Positions 25,718-34,083 of a DNA stretch of 64,000 bases are shown piece after piece. The stretch spans positions 186,001 through 250,000 of the forward strand of contig DASXVV010000008.1 in assembly GCA_036504035.1 (NCBI GenBank). The letters run 5' to 3'. Under the pieces are notes generated by a model. That model had not been told where the DNA came from, made no database searches, and saw nothing but the letters and a program-made list of their open reading frames with translations. The stretch comes from Candidatus Deferrimicrobiaceae bacterium (GTDB taxonomy: Bacteria > Desulfobacterota > Deferrimicrobia > Deferrimicrobiales > Deferrimicrobiaceae). Both the position numbers and the translations under genes were made by a program. Positions within the stretch are counted from its first letter, which is position 1. Each line of letters opens with the position of its first letter.

Positions 25718-26985
25718 TTGGTGACCTCGTCTTTTCTTTGACCGCCTAAACTAACATATCTACGATAGCATTCCACTGCCCCGGGGGCGTCCCCGGCATA
25801 GACTTCCCGGAAGATCCCCAGGTTGAGCCACCCCTCCGGGACCGACGGATATTCCCGGGTGACCTGCTCGAGGGTCGACCGCCCGTCTTTCCACCGGCCG
25901 CGCTCGACCTGCAGCAGCCCAAGGTTTGCCATCAGCTCGGGAGGAGCGTCCGGCGCGCGGGCCGCCTCGGACAGGATATTGTCGGCCGCGTCCGATTTTC
26001 CCGCGCGATAGGCGGTATAGGCGGCGAAGTTCCGGGCCAGCGGCGTCAGCCGCCGGTCGCCGCCCGGCGCCGACGAGTAGGGGCCGGCGATGCGGGAAGC
26101 GAGCCCGTTGTCCCAGGCGGCCCGCGAAGCCGTGACGACCCAAAGTTGGCCGGTCTCGGCCGGCAGCTGCCCGGAAATCGTCCGGGCGGCGGCCGCGTTG
26201 CCTTTTCTCCATGCAAGCACTGCCCGGTTCCATTCGGCCGCGGCGCTGTTGTCGTTCCGGGATGACAGCGTGGCCAGCAGCGTCCCCGCGCGCTCGGTCT
26301 CGCCCGCCTCGAGCAGGACGGCGCCGGCGTTGTTGACCAGTTCGGGGATCGTGGGGGCGAGCGCCCCCGACGGAACCGACCGGGCGACCAGCGCGCGCGC
26401 TTTCGCGATCTCGCCCTTCATCAGGTAAATGCCCAGGAGGTTGGCGGCCGACGGCTGGTGGATGGGAGGATCATCGGTACCGCGCCGGTACTGGGCCGCC
26501 GCCCCGTCGATGTCTCCGGCGAGGTGCAGCAGGACGCCCTGGTGGAAGATCGCATCGGCCCGGTAGGGGCCGCCCTCGATCGATTTCCAGGCGGCGACGG
26601 CTTCCCCCGGCTTCTGGCGCGCGATGGCCTCGCGTGTTCGGGCGATCGCGTCGGTGTATTCCTTCCAGCCGACGGGGATAGGGGGGGGCGCCGGGATCGT
26701 GTTGTCGGCGACCGGCAAAGGGGCGGCTCCCGGTGCAGCCGCCGCCGCGGAAGCCGTACCGGCCTGGGTCGCCGGGGGCTGGAGCGCCGTGCCCTGGGGC
26801 GCCGTGCCCTGGGGCGCTGCCGCCGGGGGGGCAGTGGAAGGGATGCGGGCCGGGGAAGGGGGCGCTTCCTTGCGGATGGTCATCGGGGGGGCGGGGAGCA
26901 GCCCGACCTGGGGAGCGGCGCAGCCGGCCGCCGCCGCGAAAGCGGCGGACAGTGCGAGCAGGCGCGCGATGCGGAAAAACGTCAC
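25672..26985 (-). CDS. TPR-repeat lipoprotein
   Basis: A 437-residue precursor starting at a GTG with AGGAG upstream, overlapping the preceding gene's stop by GTGA. The lipobox is AAAGC (Cys20). A proline/alanine-rich linker (about 25-95) precedes a long array of tetratricopeptide-like helix pairs (ALVARSVPSGALAPTIPELV, NLGLLQVERGRWKDGRSTLEQ, VPEGWLNLGIFREVYAGD). It is probably a periplasmic scaffold tethered to the outer membrane. Position and type match GltE/AglT of the Myxococcus gliding cluster, though motility here is unproven. Confidence 0.7.
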   Translation of the reverse strand: MTFFRIARLLALSAAFAAAAGCAAPQVGLLPAPPMTIRKEAPPSPARIPSTAPPAAAPQGTAPQGTALQPPATQAGTASAAAAAPGAAPLPVADNTIPAPPPIPVGWKEYTDAIARTREAIARQKPGEAVAAWKSIEGGPYRADAIFHQGVLLHLAGDIDGAAAQYRRGTDDPPIHQPSAANLLGIYLMKGEIAKARALVARSVPSGALAPTIPELVNNAGAVLLEAGETERAGTLLATLSSRNDNSAAAEWNRAVLAWRKGNAAAARTISGQLPAETGQLWVVTASRAAWDNGLASRIAGPYSSAPGGDRRLTPLARNFAAYTAYRAGKSDAADNILSEAARAPDAPPELMANLGLLQVERGRWKDGRSTLEQVTREYPSVPEGWLNLGIFREVYAGDAPGAVECYRRYVSLGGQRKDEVTKWIDWLQKPAPPSSP

Positions 26986-29900
26986 GGGGCGCTCCTTTCG
27001 ACGATGCCGCGGAAGTCGGGGAGCGACAGCACCGGGAATGCGAAATCGCCCTTCTTGCCGTAGCGGGCGGGACGCAGCGCTCGAAGCCGCGCCAGGCTCT
27101 TGTCGGACCATGCCGTGGCGGCGCCCGCGGCGATCGAATGGTCGAGGCATTTCCGGTAGGCCTCGATCGCCTTGTCTTCGATGGGGGCCGCCTTTTCCTC
27201 GAGCAGCAGGCCGTATTCCTCTTTCTCGACCGCGGAAAGGCCGTCGGGCGTCGGGGAGGTGAGGATGGCCGACCGGAATTCCTCGAGCCCCTCGCCGATC
27301 CGGTGGAGGGAGCCCGAAACCGTGTCGGTGTCGCCCGTCCCGACCGCCTCGGCGTAAAGCGCGGCGCACGCGGTCAGCGCCTCCTGCTTGGCGGCGAACG
27401 TCTTCTCGAGCGGCGGGACGATCCTGATCGCGAGGTAATTCCGGAACCGGTATTCGGCCTGCCGGAAAAACGCCTTCCCCGCCAGCTCGGGCGCGGCATC
27501 CTTGGCCGTCCGATGGACGGCGATGACTTCGCCGTACCGCTTGTCGGCCTCGTCGATCCGGCCCGCGGCCAGCTCGTCGTCGGCGACCCGGGTCAGGCAG
27601 TGCATGCGGAGCGGGACGGCCGTGGTCGGCAGGGCGGCGACCGTGAGCAGCAACCGGTGCGCCCTGGGGGTGTCCTTCCCCGCGGTCGCCAGGTCGGCGG
27701 CCTTCAGCAGCAGCGTCTCGCGCTCGGGCGCATCCTTGGCGAGGCCGGCCAGCTTCTCGACCCGTTCGGCTGCGGGGATCGGCTCGCCGTTCTTTTCGTA
27801 GAGCCGCGCAAGCCAGCGGGTGGCGTCGAGCCGGAGCTCCTTGTCCTTTTCCCCGGCGCCCCCCTCGACAACAAGGAAGGCGTCGATCGCGTCGCGCGTG
27901 CGCCCGCCGTCGGCGTAGGCGGCGCCCGCCCGGAACCGGGCGACGGTCGCGATCTCGTGGGCGGGAAACTCTTTCGACAGCTTGAGGAACAGGTCGGCCG
28001 CCTCGATTCCCTTGCCCTGGGTCTTCTGGAGCGCCTCGGCGTGGCGGAACATCGAGAAGCCGGTCCAGCTCTCGGCCTCGGCTTTTTCCTTGCCTTCGGG
28101 CGCGGTGGCGAGCAGCGCCCGGTAGCCGATTTCGGCCCCGGCGTAATCGGCCGCGTCGAACAGCGAGTCGGCGCCGATCCGGAGCGCGGCGCGTCGCTCG
28201 GGGACCGTGGCTGCGCTTTTTGCGGCGACCTGCGCGGCTTCGGCGGCCTCCCGGAATTCCTTCACGTTGCGGTGCGCGACGGCGCGGTCCATGACGACCA
28301 GGTAGAGCCGTTCGCCTTTCGGGAAGCCCTGCTCATAGGCGCGCGCCAGCCGGACGATCTCGGCTTGAGACGCCGCGTCGGCGGGCGTCGCGATGTCCTT
28401 CGCCGCCTGCACCGCCATGTAGCGTGAGGCCTCGGCCCTCGGACCCGAGACGTTTTTCCCGACCGATTCGAATGCGGCGGCGGATTCTTTCTTGCGGTTG
28501 TCTTCGAACAGCAGCCAGCTTCGCTGGTAGGCGATCTCCTCGGCTTTCGGGGCCGCCGGAAATCCCGAGAGATAGGCGTCGTAGAGCCTCATCGCGCGTC
28601 CCCGATCGGCGACCGCGCCCTCGCGGGCCCGTCCGTGGAAATGGAAGGCGGCGACGCGGGTCGCCTCTTCGGCCGTGTTGTCGGCCCGCGCGATCTCGGC
28701 CTTCGTGCGAGAAGGATCGGCCTGCCACGGGGTGCCGGGTCCGAACACCGACTGGAACCCGCCACGCCGCGCATAGGCGTCCTCGTCCTTTTTCGCCTTG
28801 CGCAGCGCCTCGGCGGCGGTGATCTCGGCATCGACGCGTTCGGACGCCAGCGGCCAACCGGCGCCGAGACGGTCGGCAACGGCCGTGGCCTCGGCGTGGT
28901 GGTTCTGCGTGTCGAGCAGCCCCTGCACCTGGAGCAGCACGGGAGGGCCGAAGACGGACGCCCCCCGGTCGGCGAGAAACCGCTCGGCCGTGTTGTCGAT
29001 CCCGGCCTCGACCAGCATGCGGGAGACCATCTTCAGCGATTCCTGGTTGACCCCGCCGGTCTTCGTCGCCTTCGGGGAAAGGAGCAGCGAGGACAGGAAC
29101 GGCTCGGCGGCTTCTTTCGGGCGCGACTGCAGGAAGAGCGACCAGCCCAGCTTGAACAGGGCGGTCGTGCGGATCTCGGGGGGCGCTTTCTCGCCGACCT
29201 TCCGGTAGTGCTGCTCGGCGACGGCGAACTCGTTCGAGTCGAACGCGCTTTCGCCCAGGCGGAGCCGGACTTCGTCGGCGTAACGCGACGCCGGGTAGCG
29301 GGCCAGCAGCTTTTCCATGGTGTTGTACGCTTCGTCGGCCGCGCCGGAATCCTGCTGGGCGATCGCGAGACCGTAGTACGAAGGCTCGGCGTATGGGCTG
29401 GCCGGGTATTCGTCGATCACGCGGCGGAAGAAAGCGGAAGCCGTGGAGTAGTCGGGCATGTTCCCGGCGCCCTCCTTGCCGAAGAAGCGCGCTTCCTCAC
29501 TTTCATAGTGCAGCTCGCCCATGGCGTAGAGGGCCTCGTCGAGCCAGGGCGCCGATTCCTTGCCGGGGGGGAGGGAGGCCGCAAAGTGCCGAAGCGCCTC
29601 GGACAGGAGCGATGCGCGCCGCGCCTCGGATATCGACGCGTTGTCGGCGGGGGCCGCTTTTCCCGCCATGCGCCACTCGGTCGCCGCGCGTCCCGCAAGG
29701 TATTGAAACGACCGTTCCTTGCGCCGGATCGCCTCGACGAGCAGCGCCCGGGCGGATTCGACGCGTTCCCCGGCATCCCGGGCGAGCGCGGCCCGCTGCC
29801 CGGCCAAAAGCGCCGTGTCGCGGGACGCGATCCGGTCGAAGGTGCCGAGTGCCCCGAGCCAGCGGTCGAGCTCGGTCTGGGCGGACGTCAGCGGTACCGC

Positions 29901-31406
29901 ATCCTTCGCGGCGCGCCGCTCGCCGCCTGTCGACGCAATCGTGGCGTTGTCGGACGCATTCATGATGAGAGAGATGCGCGCGACGTAGGCGGACTTCCAC
30001 CGGTTCCACACGCGGCCGCGGGCGAAGGCGCCTCTCTCGTCAAGCTCGTCGAGTTCGTCGGCCAGCTTGCCCAGCCGGGTGCGGGCGTAAAAAACCATCC
30101 GTTGATCCTCGGCCGGGAGGGCGCGCATGAAGGGGCCGTTCGAGGAGGCGCGGTCGACGTCGGCGATGAGCTTCGCGATGCGCCCGCGCAGCTCGGCGCT
30201 CCGCTTGTCGGTGCCCTCGATAAGCGCGGCGCCCTTGGGATCGATCGTGCCGCCGAGCGCCGCCATGGGAACCTCGGACGCCGCGGCTTTGAAGCGGTTC
30301 CGCGTCATGAGCGATTTCTGGCGGTCGTCGAGATAGGACCGGCGGATGGCTTCGGACCGGCCGAGCGCGTCGGCGACCGCTTTCCGGCGCGCCGCGATTG
30401 CCCCCCGCTTCCAGCGGACGTCGCGCGATAGCGCGCGGGTGTCGTTGGTCGCGGAGAGGGTGGCCTGGAGCAGCGCCGATTCCGAGAGGAAGCCGCGTCC
30501 TTTGGCAAAGAAACGGTCGGATGGCGCGTCGTGGGGGAATCGGGCGACGAGCGCGCCCCACAGGAGGTCGGCGCCGGCCCGGGTGCCGTCCCACTTCGGC
30601 TGCGTCGTCGCGTCGTCCAGCCAATCGTGCGCGGCGGCGATCCCGTTGTCGGCTGCGGAGAGCGCGCCGGCGAAATCGCCGGCCTGCAGCCGGACCGATG
30701 CGAGCGTCTCGAGCGCGGCGCAGCGCCCCGGCGCGGACATCCCGCGCGTTTCGGACAGCGCGCCCAGGGCATCGGCGTCGGCCCGGATGGAATCGGCAAG
30801 CAGCCGGGCGGAAAGCGCCGCGGGGGAATCGGTCGCGGTCCCCTGCCAGCCGGCCTGCGCGCCGGCGGCGTCGCCGCGCAACATGGCGATCTCGCCGGCG
30901 GCCAGGGCGCGTCTCGGACCGGGGGGAACGGATTCGAGCGCCTTCGCCGCGCCGGAAAGGTCGCCGCCGGCGGCCAGCGCGCGCGCCAGGTAGAGCATGG
31001 CTTCGGGCGCCGCCTTCGAACCGGGGGCGACTTCGCGGAGGAGGGGGGCCGCCTTGTCGAAGGCCTTGGCGTCCCAATGGATGCGCGCGGCGGCCAGGAA
31101 CGCCTCGGAGCGGACGGGCTCGGCGAGATGCGGGCGCACCGACTCGAACAGCGCCAGCGCCTCCCCGCTTCCGCCCCGGTCGGCCATCGCCCGGAGCAAC
31201 GCGGGGAGCAGCGGCGACGCGCCCTGCTCGGCGGCGGGCATCGCCCGGAAGGTGCGCTCGGCGACCGCGGGCATCCCGCGATCGAGAAACGACGCGACCC
31301 GCCCGGCCGCCGCGGAGGGCCCGGCCGCGGCGTGCGTCGGGACCGAACCGGTCTGCAGGCCGGCCGCCAGCAGGAGGGCGGCCGCTTTTCGGAGCGTCGG
31401 GTTCAC
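26982..31406 (-). CDS. Giant exported TPR-repeat protein
   Basis: A 1474-residue precursor with a signal peptide (LLLAAGLQTGSVPTHAAA). Almost the whole protein consists of degenerate tetratricopeptide repeats (for example EPSYYGLAIAQQDSGAADEAYNTME, EQHYRKVGEKAPPEIRTTALFKLGWSLF, RFRAGAAYADGGRTRDAIDAFL), so it should form a long periplasmic superhelix. Its place just upstream of a TPR lipoprotein, a short exported protein and a TonB-like protein parallels Myxococcus GltD/AgnA, which is also a very large TPR protein. It overlaps the next gene's start, indicating one operon. Confidence 0.7.
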   Translation of the reverse strand: MNPTLRKAAALLLAAGLQTGSVPTHAAAGPSAAAGRVASFLDRGMPAVAERTFRAMPAAEQGASPLLPALLRAMADRGGSGEALALFESVRPHLAEPVRSEAFLAAARIHWDAKAFDKAAPLLREVAPGSKAAPEAMLYLARALAAGGDLSGAAKALESVPPGPRRALAAGEIAMLRGDAAGAQAGWQGTATDSPAALSARLLADSIRADADALGALSETRGMSAPGRCAALETLASVRLQAGDFAGALSAADNGIAAAHDWLDDATTQPKWDGTRAGADLLWGALVARFPHDAPSDRFFAKGRGFLSESALLQATLSATNDTRALSRDVRWKRGAIAARRKAVADALGRSEAIRRSYLDDRQKSLMTRNRFKAAASEVPMAALGGTIDPKGAALIEGTDKRSAELRGRIAKLIADVDRASSNGPFMRALPAEDQRMVFYARTRLGKLADELDELDERGAFARGRVWNRWKSAYVARISLIMNASDNATIASTGGERRAAKDAVPLTSAQTELDRWLGALGTFDRIASRDTALLAGQRAALARDAGERVESARALLVEAIRRKERSFQYLAGRAATEWRMAGKAAPADNASISEARRASLLSEALRHFAASLPPGKESAPWLDEALYAMGELHYESEEARFFGKEGAGNMPDYSTASAFFRRVIDEYPASPYAEPSYYGLAIAQQDSGAADEAYNTMEKLLARYPASRYADEVRLRLGESAFDSNEFAVAEQHYRKVGEKAPPEIRTTALFKLGWSLFLQSRPKEAAEPFLSSLLLSPKATKTGGVNQESLKMVSRMLVEAGIDNTAERFLADRGASVFGPPVLLQVQGLLDTQNHHAEATAVADRLGAGWPLASERVDAEITAAEALRKAKKDEDAYARRGGFQSVFGPGTPWQADPSRTKAEIARADNTAEEATRVAAFHFHGRAREGAVADRGRAMRLYDAYLSGFPAAPKAEEIAYQRSWLLFEDNRKKESAAAFESVGKNVSGPRAEASRYMAVQAAKDIATPADAASQAEIVRLARAYEQGFPKGERLYLVVMDRAVAHRNVKEFREAAEAAQVAAKSAATVPERRAALRIGADSLFDAADYAGAEIGYRALLATAPEGKEKAEAESWTGFSMFRHAEALQKTQGKGIEAADLFLKLSKEFPAHEIATVARFRAGAAYADGGRTRDAIDAFLVVEGGAGEKDKELRLDATRWLARLYEKNGEPIPAAERVEKLAGLAKDAPERETLLLKAADLATAGKDTPRAHRLLLTVAALPTTAVPLRMHCLTRVADDELAAGRIDEADKRYGEVIAVHRTAKDAAPELAGKAFFRQAEYRFRNYLAIRIVPPLEKTFAAKQEALTACAALYAEAVGTGDTDTVSGSLHRIGEGLEEFRSAILTSPTPDGLSAVEKEEYGLLLEEKAAPIEDKAIEAYRKCLDHSIAAGAATAWSDKSLARLRALRPARYGKKGDFAFPVLSLPDFRGIVERSAP

Positions 31407-31409
31407 GCG

Positions 31410-31979
31410 CTATTTTCCGGGAACCTTGGCCGGCGCCTGGGGCGCTTCCGGGGTTTTCGTCAGCTGCGGCTCGGCCTTCCCGGCCGGGGTGCCCAGGCGA
31501 AGGCGCAGGATGGTCGTCTCGCCCTTGCGCATCGCGGCGTTGAAGTCGAAGGCAACCGGGGATTTCCAGGCGGGGTTCTGGATCTCGAGCCGGGAAGCGT
31601 AGTTCCCGGGGAGGTAGGGGATGATGAAGACGAGCGGCATCGGGACGTTCCGGTCGGAGAATGAATCGCGATCGACCTTCGACCACTCGTGCTCGTCCTC
31701 GACCTTGCCGTCGACCAGGAAGCGGACCTGGACGGGGGCCACCGGGGCCGTTCCGTCGGCCAGGATCTCGATCCGGAGCATCGTCGCCTTGGGCGCGGCC
31801 GCCAGCTCCTCGATCCGGTCGAGCTCCGTCTTCATGGCGTCCATCCGCTGGAACACGGCGGCGAGATCCTTTTCGACGGCCTCGGCTGTCTCGGCGGCGG
31901 CGAGCGCGGAGGCCGGCGCGGCCAAAAGTGCGATGCACGCCGCGAGAAGCGTGGCGATCCGGATGCGTGACGGGGTCAT
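31410..31979 (-). CDS. Exported protein of unknown function in the envelope cluster
   Basis: A 189-residue precursor with a signal peptide (IALLAAPASALAAA), a short coiled coil (residues 28-60: KDLAAVFQRMDAMKTELDRIEEL) and an immunoglobulin-like beta domain (VQVRFLVDGKVEDEHEWSKV, PYLPGNYASRLEIQNPAWKSP). The C-terminus is rich in proline, alanine and lysine. It lies between the DUF2135 gene and the giant TPR gene with gaps of one and three bases. Probably a periplasmic partner of the same complex. Confidence 0.55.
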   Translation of the reverse strand: MTPSRIRIATLLAACIALLAAPASALAAAETAEAVEKDLAAVFQRMDAMKTELDRIEELAAAPKATMLRIEILADGTAPVAPVQVRFLVDGKVEDEHEWSKVDRDSFSDRNVPMPLVFIIPYLPGNYASRLEIQNPAWKSPVAFDFNAAMRKGETTILRLRLGTPAGKAEPQLTKTPEAPQAPAKVPGK

Positions 31980-33452
31980 TTAACGGTTCCTTTCGCGGAT
32001 GGTGCCTTGCGGAATGGTGACTTCGACGATCTCGCGGGGTGGTTTGCCCGGGGAAAGCTGGAACGGCCCGAACATGCGGACGAGCCGCCGCGACGGGGAG
32101 CCGGCGAACAGCACGACGGTGAGGAACGCCCGGCACGGTTTCTTGCCCGAGTAGTAGTCGGCGACGAAGGTGTAGCTTTCCTTCTCGGTCTCCTCGGCGG
32201 TGAAGATCTCGGGGCCGTATCCGTTCTTGTTGTCGACCCAGAGCTTGCCCGACGGGATCGCCGTGGCGCTCTCGAGCACCTCGGGCGCGTCGAACGAGGT
32301 CTCGTGCCCCCGGCTGTCCCGGACGTGCAGATCGAGGTCGACGTCGTCCTGGTCCCAGTGGAGGATGGCCATCAGGGGTCGTTCGGCGATGCCGTGCGAC
32401 CGCGCCGCCCGCACCTCGCTGGCGCCGGTCTGGTCGCCCGTGTCGAGCGCCTCGATCTGGAACAGGTCGTCGTCGGTGATGAGCGCGGTCTGCTGGGAGA
32501 AGCTGCCGTCGGGCTTGAAACGGATGGGGCGGTAAAGCCCGTTCTGGTTCAGGTAGACGGTCTTGAGCCGGGTCTTGCTGTTGACCTGTCCCTTGACCGT
32601 GATGATCGGGCTGAGCGTGGTGTCGACGACCACGCCCTTGGCCGGGTCGATGATCGAGATGCTCGGCTTCGGGGGGATATAGAGCACGGTTCGCGTCGCG
32701 CGCAGGGCGCGCCCGAAGGCGTCGAGGCCGGTGACGGTGATCCGGTTTTCGCCTGCCCGGAGCGAGACCGGGACCTCGAACTGCCCGTCGATGACGTCTG
32801 CGGTGCGGGTTTCCCGGCCGACCAGGATGGCGACGTTCTTGACGTCTTCCGGCGCTTTTCCCTTGAGCAGGTGGTTGGCGCGATCGGTCTTTCCCTCGAG
32901 CGGCAGGAGGATGCTCATCGGCGCTTCGGGCGGAAGCGGCTTCGCGATCGCGACGGGCTCGATCTTGCGCTTGAGCCAATCCCCCCCCGAAAGGCCGAGG
33001 AGGTAGACGCGCTGCCGCTTCTCGAACGCCCCCCAGCGCGGTTCGTCGAAAAGCGTCGTATCGCGGCGGGCCGGAACGATCATCATCCGGTCCTTCGGGA
33101 TGCCGGCGTCCTGCAGGCGGCCCGCGAGCCCTTGGGCGATCCGCCCGGTCCAGGTCGCCGTCTCGGCCTCGCTGCCGATCGGGTCGGCGGTCACGCGGAT
33201 GAGCATGAAGATGCGGGGATCCTTCCGCATCCGTTCGCGGAAATAGGCGATTTCCTTCTTCTGCGTCTCGGTCAGGCGGCCCGGGCGCAGCTCGCTGAGC
33301 GGGTATTCGCCCTTGAACACGAATTCGGAGGGGAGTTCGACGCCCGGAGGCAGCGGATAGACGAGCGTACGGCTCGCGGCGGACGCGACGACGGGGAGCA
33401 GGACGAGCAGCGCGGCAAACAGCCGTACGCGGGAAGTGAAACGAAAGGGCAT
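31980..33452 (-). CDS. Exported DUF2135-containing protein
   Basis: A 490-residue precursor; the ATG at 33452 begins a clear signal peptide (RLFAALLVLLPVVASA). Residues about 30-165 contain an OmpA-like pattern (YFRERMRKDPRIFMLIRVTA, then RVYLLGL). Two Ig-like domains follow (KNVAILVGRETRTADVIDGQ; PSISIIDPAKGVVVDTTLSP). The C-terminal DUF2135/YfaP-type domain has WDQDDVDLDLHVRDSRGHE and NKNGYGPEIFTAEE. First gene of the minus-strand envelope cluster, about 80 bases from the divergent moaC. Confidence 0.7.
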   Translation of the reverse strand: MPFRFTSRVRLFAALLVLLPVVASAASRTLVYPLPPGVELPSEFVFKGEYPLSELRPGRLTETQKKEIAYFRERMRKDPRIFMLIRVTADPIGSEAETATWTGRIAQGLAGRLQDAGIPKDRMMIVPARRDTTLFDEPRWGAFEKRQRVYLLGLSGGDWLKRKIEPVAIAKPLPPEAPMSILLPLEGKTDRANHLLKGKAPEDVKNVAILVGRETRTADVIDGQFEVPVSLRAGENRITVTGLDAFGRALRATRTVLYIPPKPSISIIDPAKGVVVDTTLSPIITVKGQVNSKTRLKTVYLNQNGLYRPIRFKPDGSFSQQTALITDDDLFQIEALDTGDQTGASEVRAARSHGIAERPLMAILHWDQDDVDLDLHVRDSRGHETSFDAPEVLESATAIPSGKLWVDNKNGYGPEIFTAEETEKESYTFVADYYSGKKPCRAFLTVVLFAGSPSRRLVRMFGPFQLSPGKPPREIVEVTIPQGTIRERNR

Positions 33453-33534
33453 GTCGCTCCTTGGGGCAGGGGCGTAGAATCGATCCGGGCAATCATAGCA
33501 CGCCCGGCCGTTGCCGGGGAAAGGTGGAAATAAA

Positions 33535-34083
33535 ATGGGGAAGGCAGGCGACGCCCGGATGGCCGACGTCTCGGGCAAGGTGGAAACCGCGCGCAGGGCG
33601 GTCGCGGAGGGGTGGGCGGTCCTGTCGCCCGCGTCATGGAAGATGCTGCGCGACGGGAAGATCCCGAAGGGCGACGTGCTCGGGGTCGCGCGCGTCGCGG
33701 GCATCCAGGCGGCCAAGGACACGCCCCGGCTGCTGCCGCTGTGCCATCCGATCCCGCTCGCGTCCGTCCGGGTCGACCTGGCGCTGCCTTCCTCGGGGAA
33801 GGTGCGCATCGAAGCCGAGGTCAAGACGGTGGCGCCGACCGGCGTCGAGATGGAGGCGCTTTGCGCAGTGGCGGCCGCGGCGCTGTGCGTCTACGACATG
33901 TGCAAGCCGGTCGACAAGGGGATCGAGATCACCGGCATCCGGCTGCTCGAGAAATCGGGCGGGAAGAGCGGGGACTACCTTGCCGTCTCGCGGGAAAGCG
34001 CCAAGCGCAGCCGGTCCGCCAGCGCCAGCGCCTCGGCGCGCAAGCCGGCGGGCAGCGGGGCGGCGCCGAAGCGGTCGCGGTGA
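33535..34083 (+). CDS. moaC: Cyclic pyranopterin monophosphate synthase MoaC
   Basis: A 182-residue MoaC. Together with MoaA it turns GTP into cyclic pyranopterin monophosphate, the first step of molybdenum cofactor synthesis. The conserved MADVSGK start, the LLPLCHPIPL motif and the KTVAPTGVEMEAL/MCKPVDKGIEI blocks are present. The normal enzyme ends near residue 155. The extra 30-residue tail (rich in Ser, Ala, Arg and Lys) is encoded opposite the 3' end of the convergent transglutaminase gene and is probably a readthrough extension. The ATG follows AAAGGTGG. Confidence 0.9.
   Translation: MGKAGDARMADVSGKVETARRAVAEGWAVLSPASWKMLRDGKIPKGDVLGVARVAGIQAAKDTPRLLPLCHPIPLASVRVDLALPSSGKVRIEAEVKTVAPTGVEMEALCAVAAAALCVYDMCKPVDKGIEITGIRLLEKSGGKSGDYLAVSRESAKRSRSASASASARKPAGSGAAPKRSR

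Noticed and set aside
26733-31664. Several long plus-strand frames (up to 598 residues) opposite the TPR genes
   Set aside because: They are compositional shadows of GC-rich genes, with no domain, signal or ribosome site.
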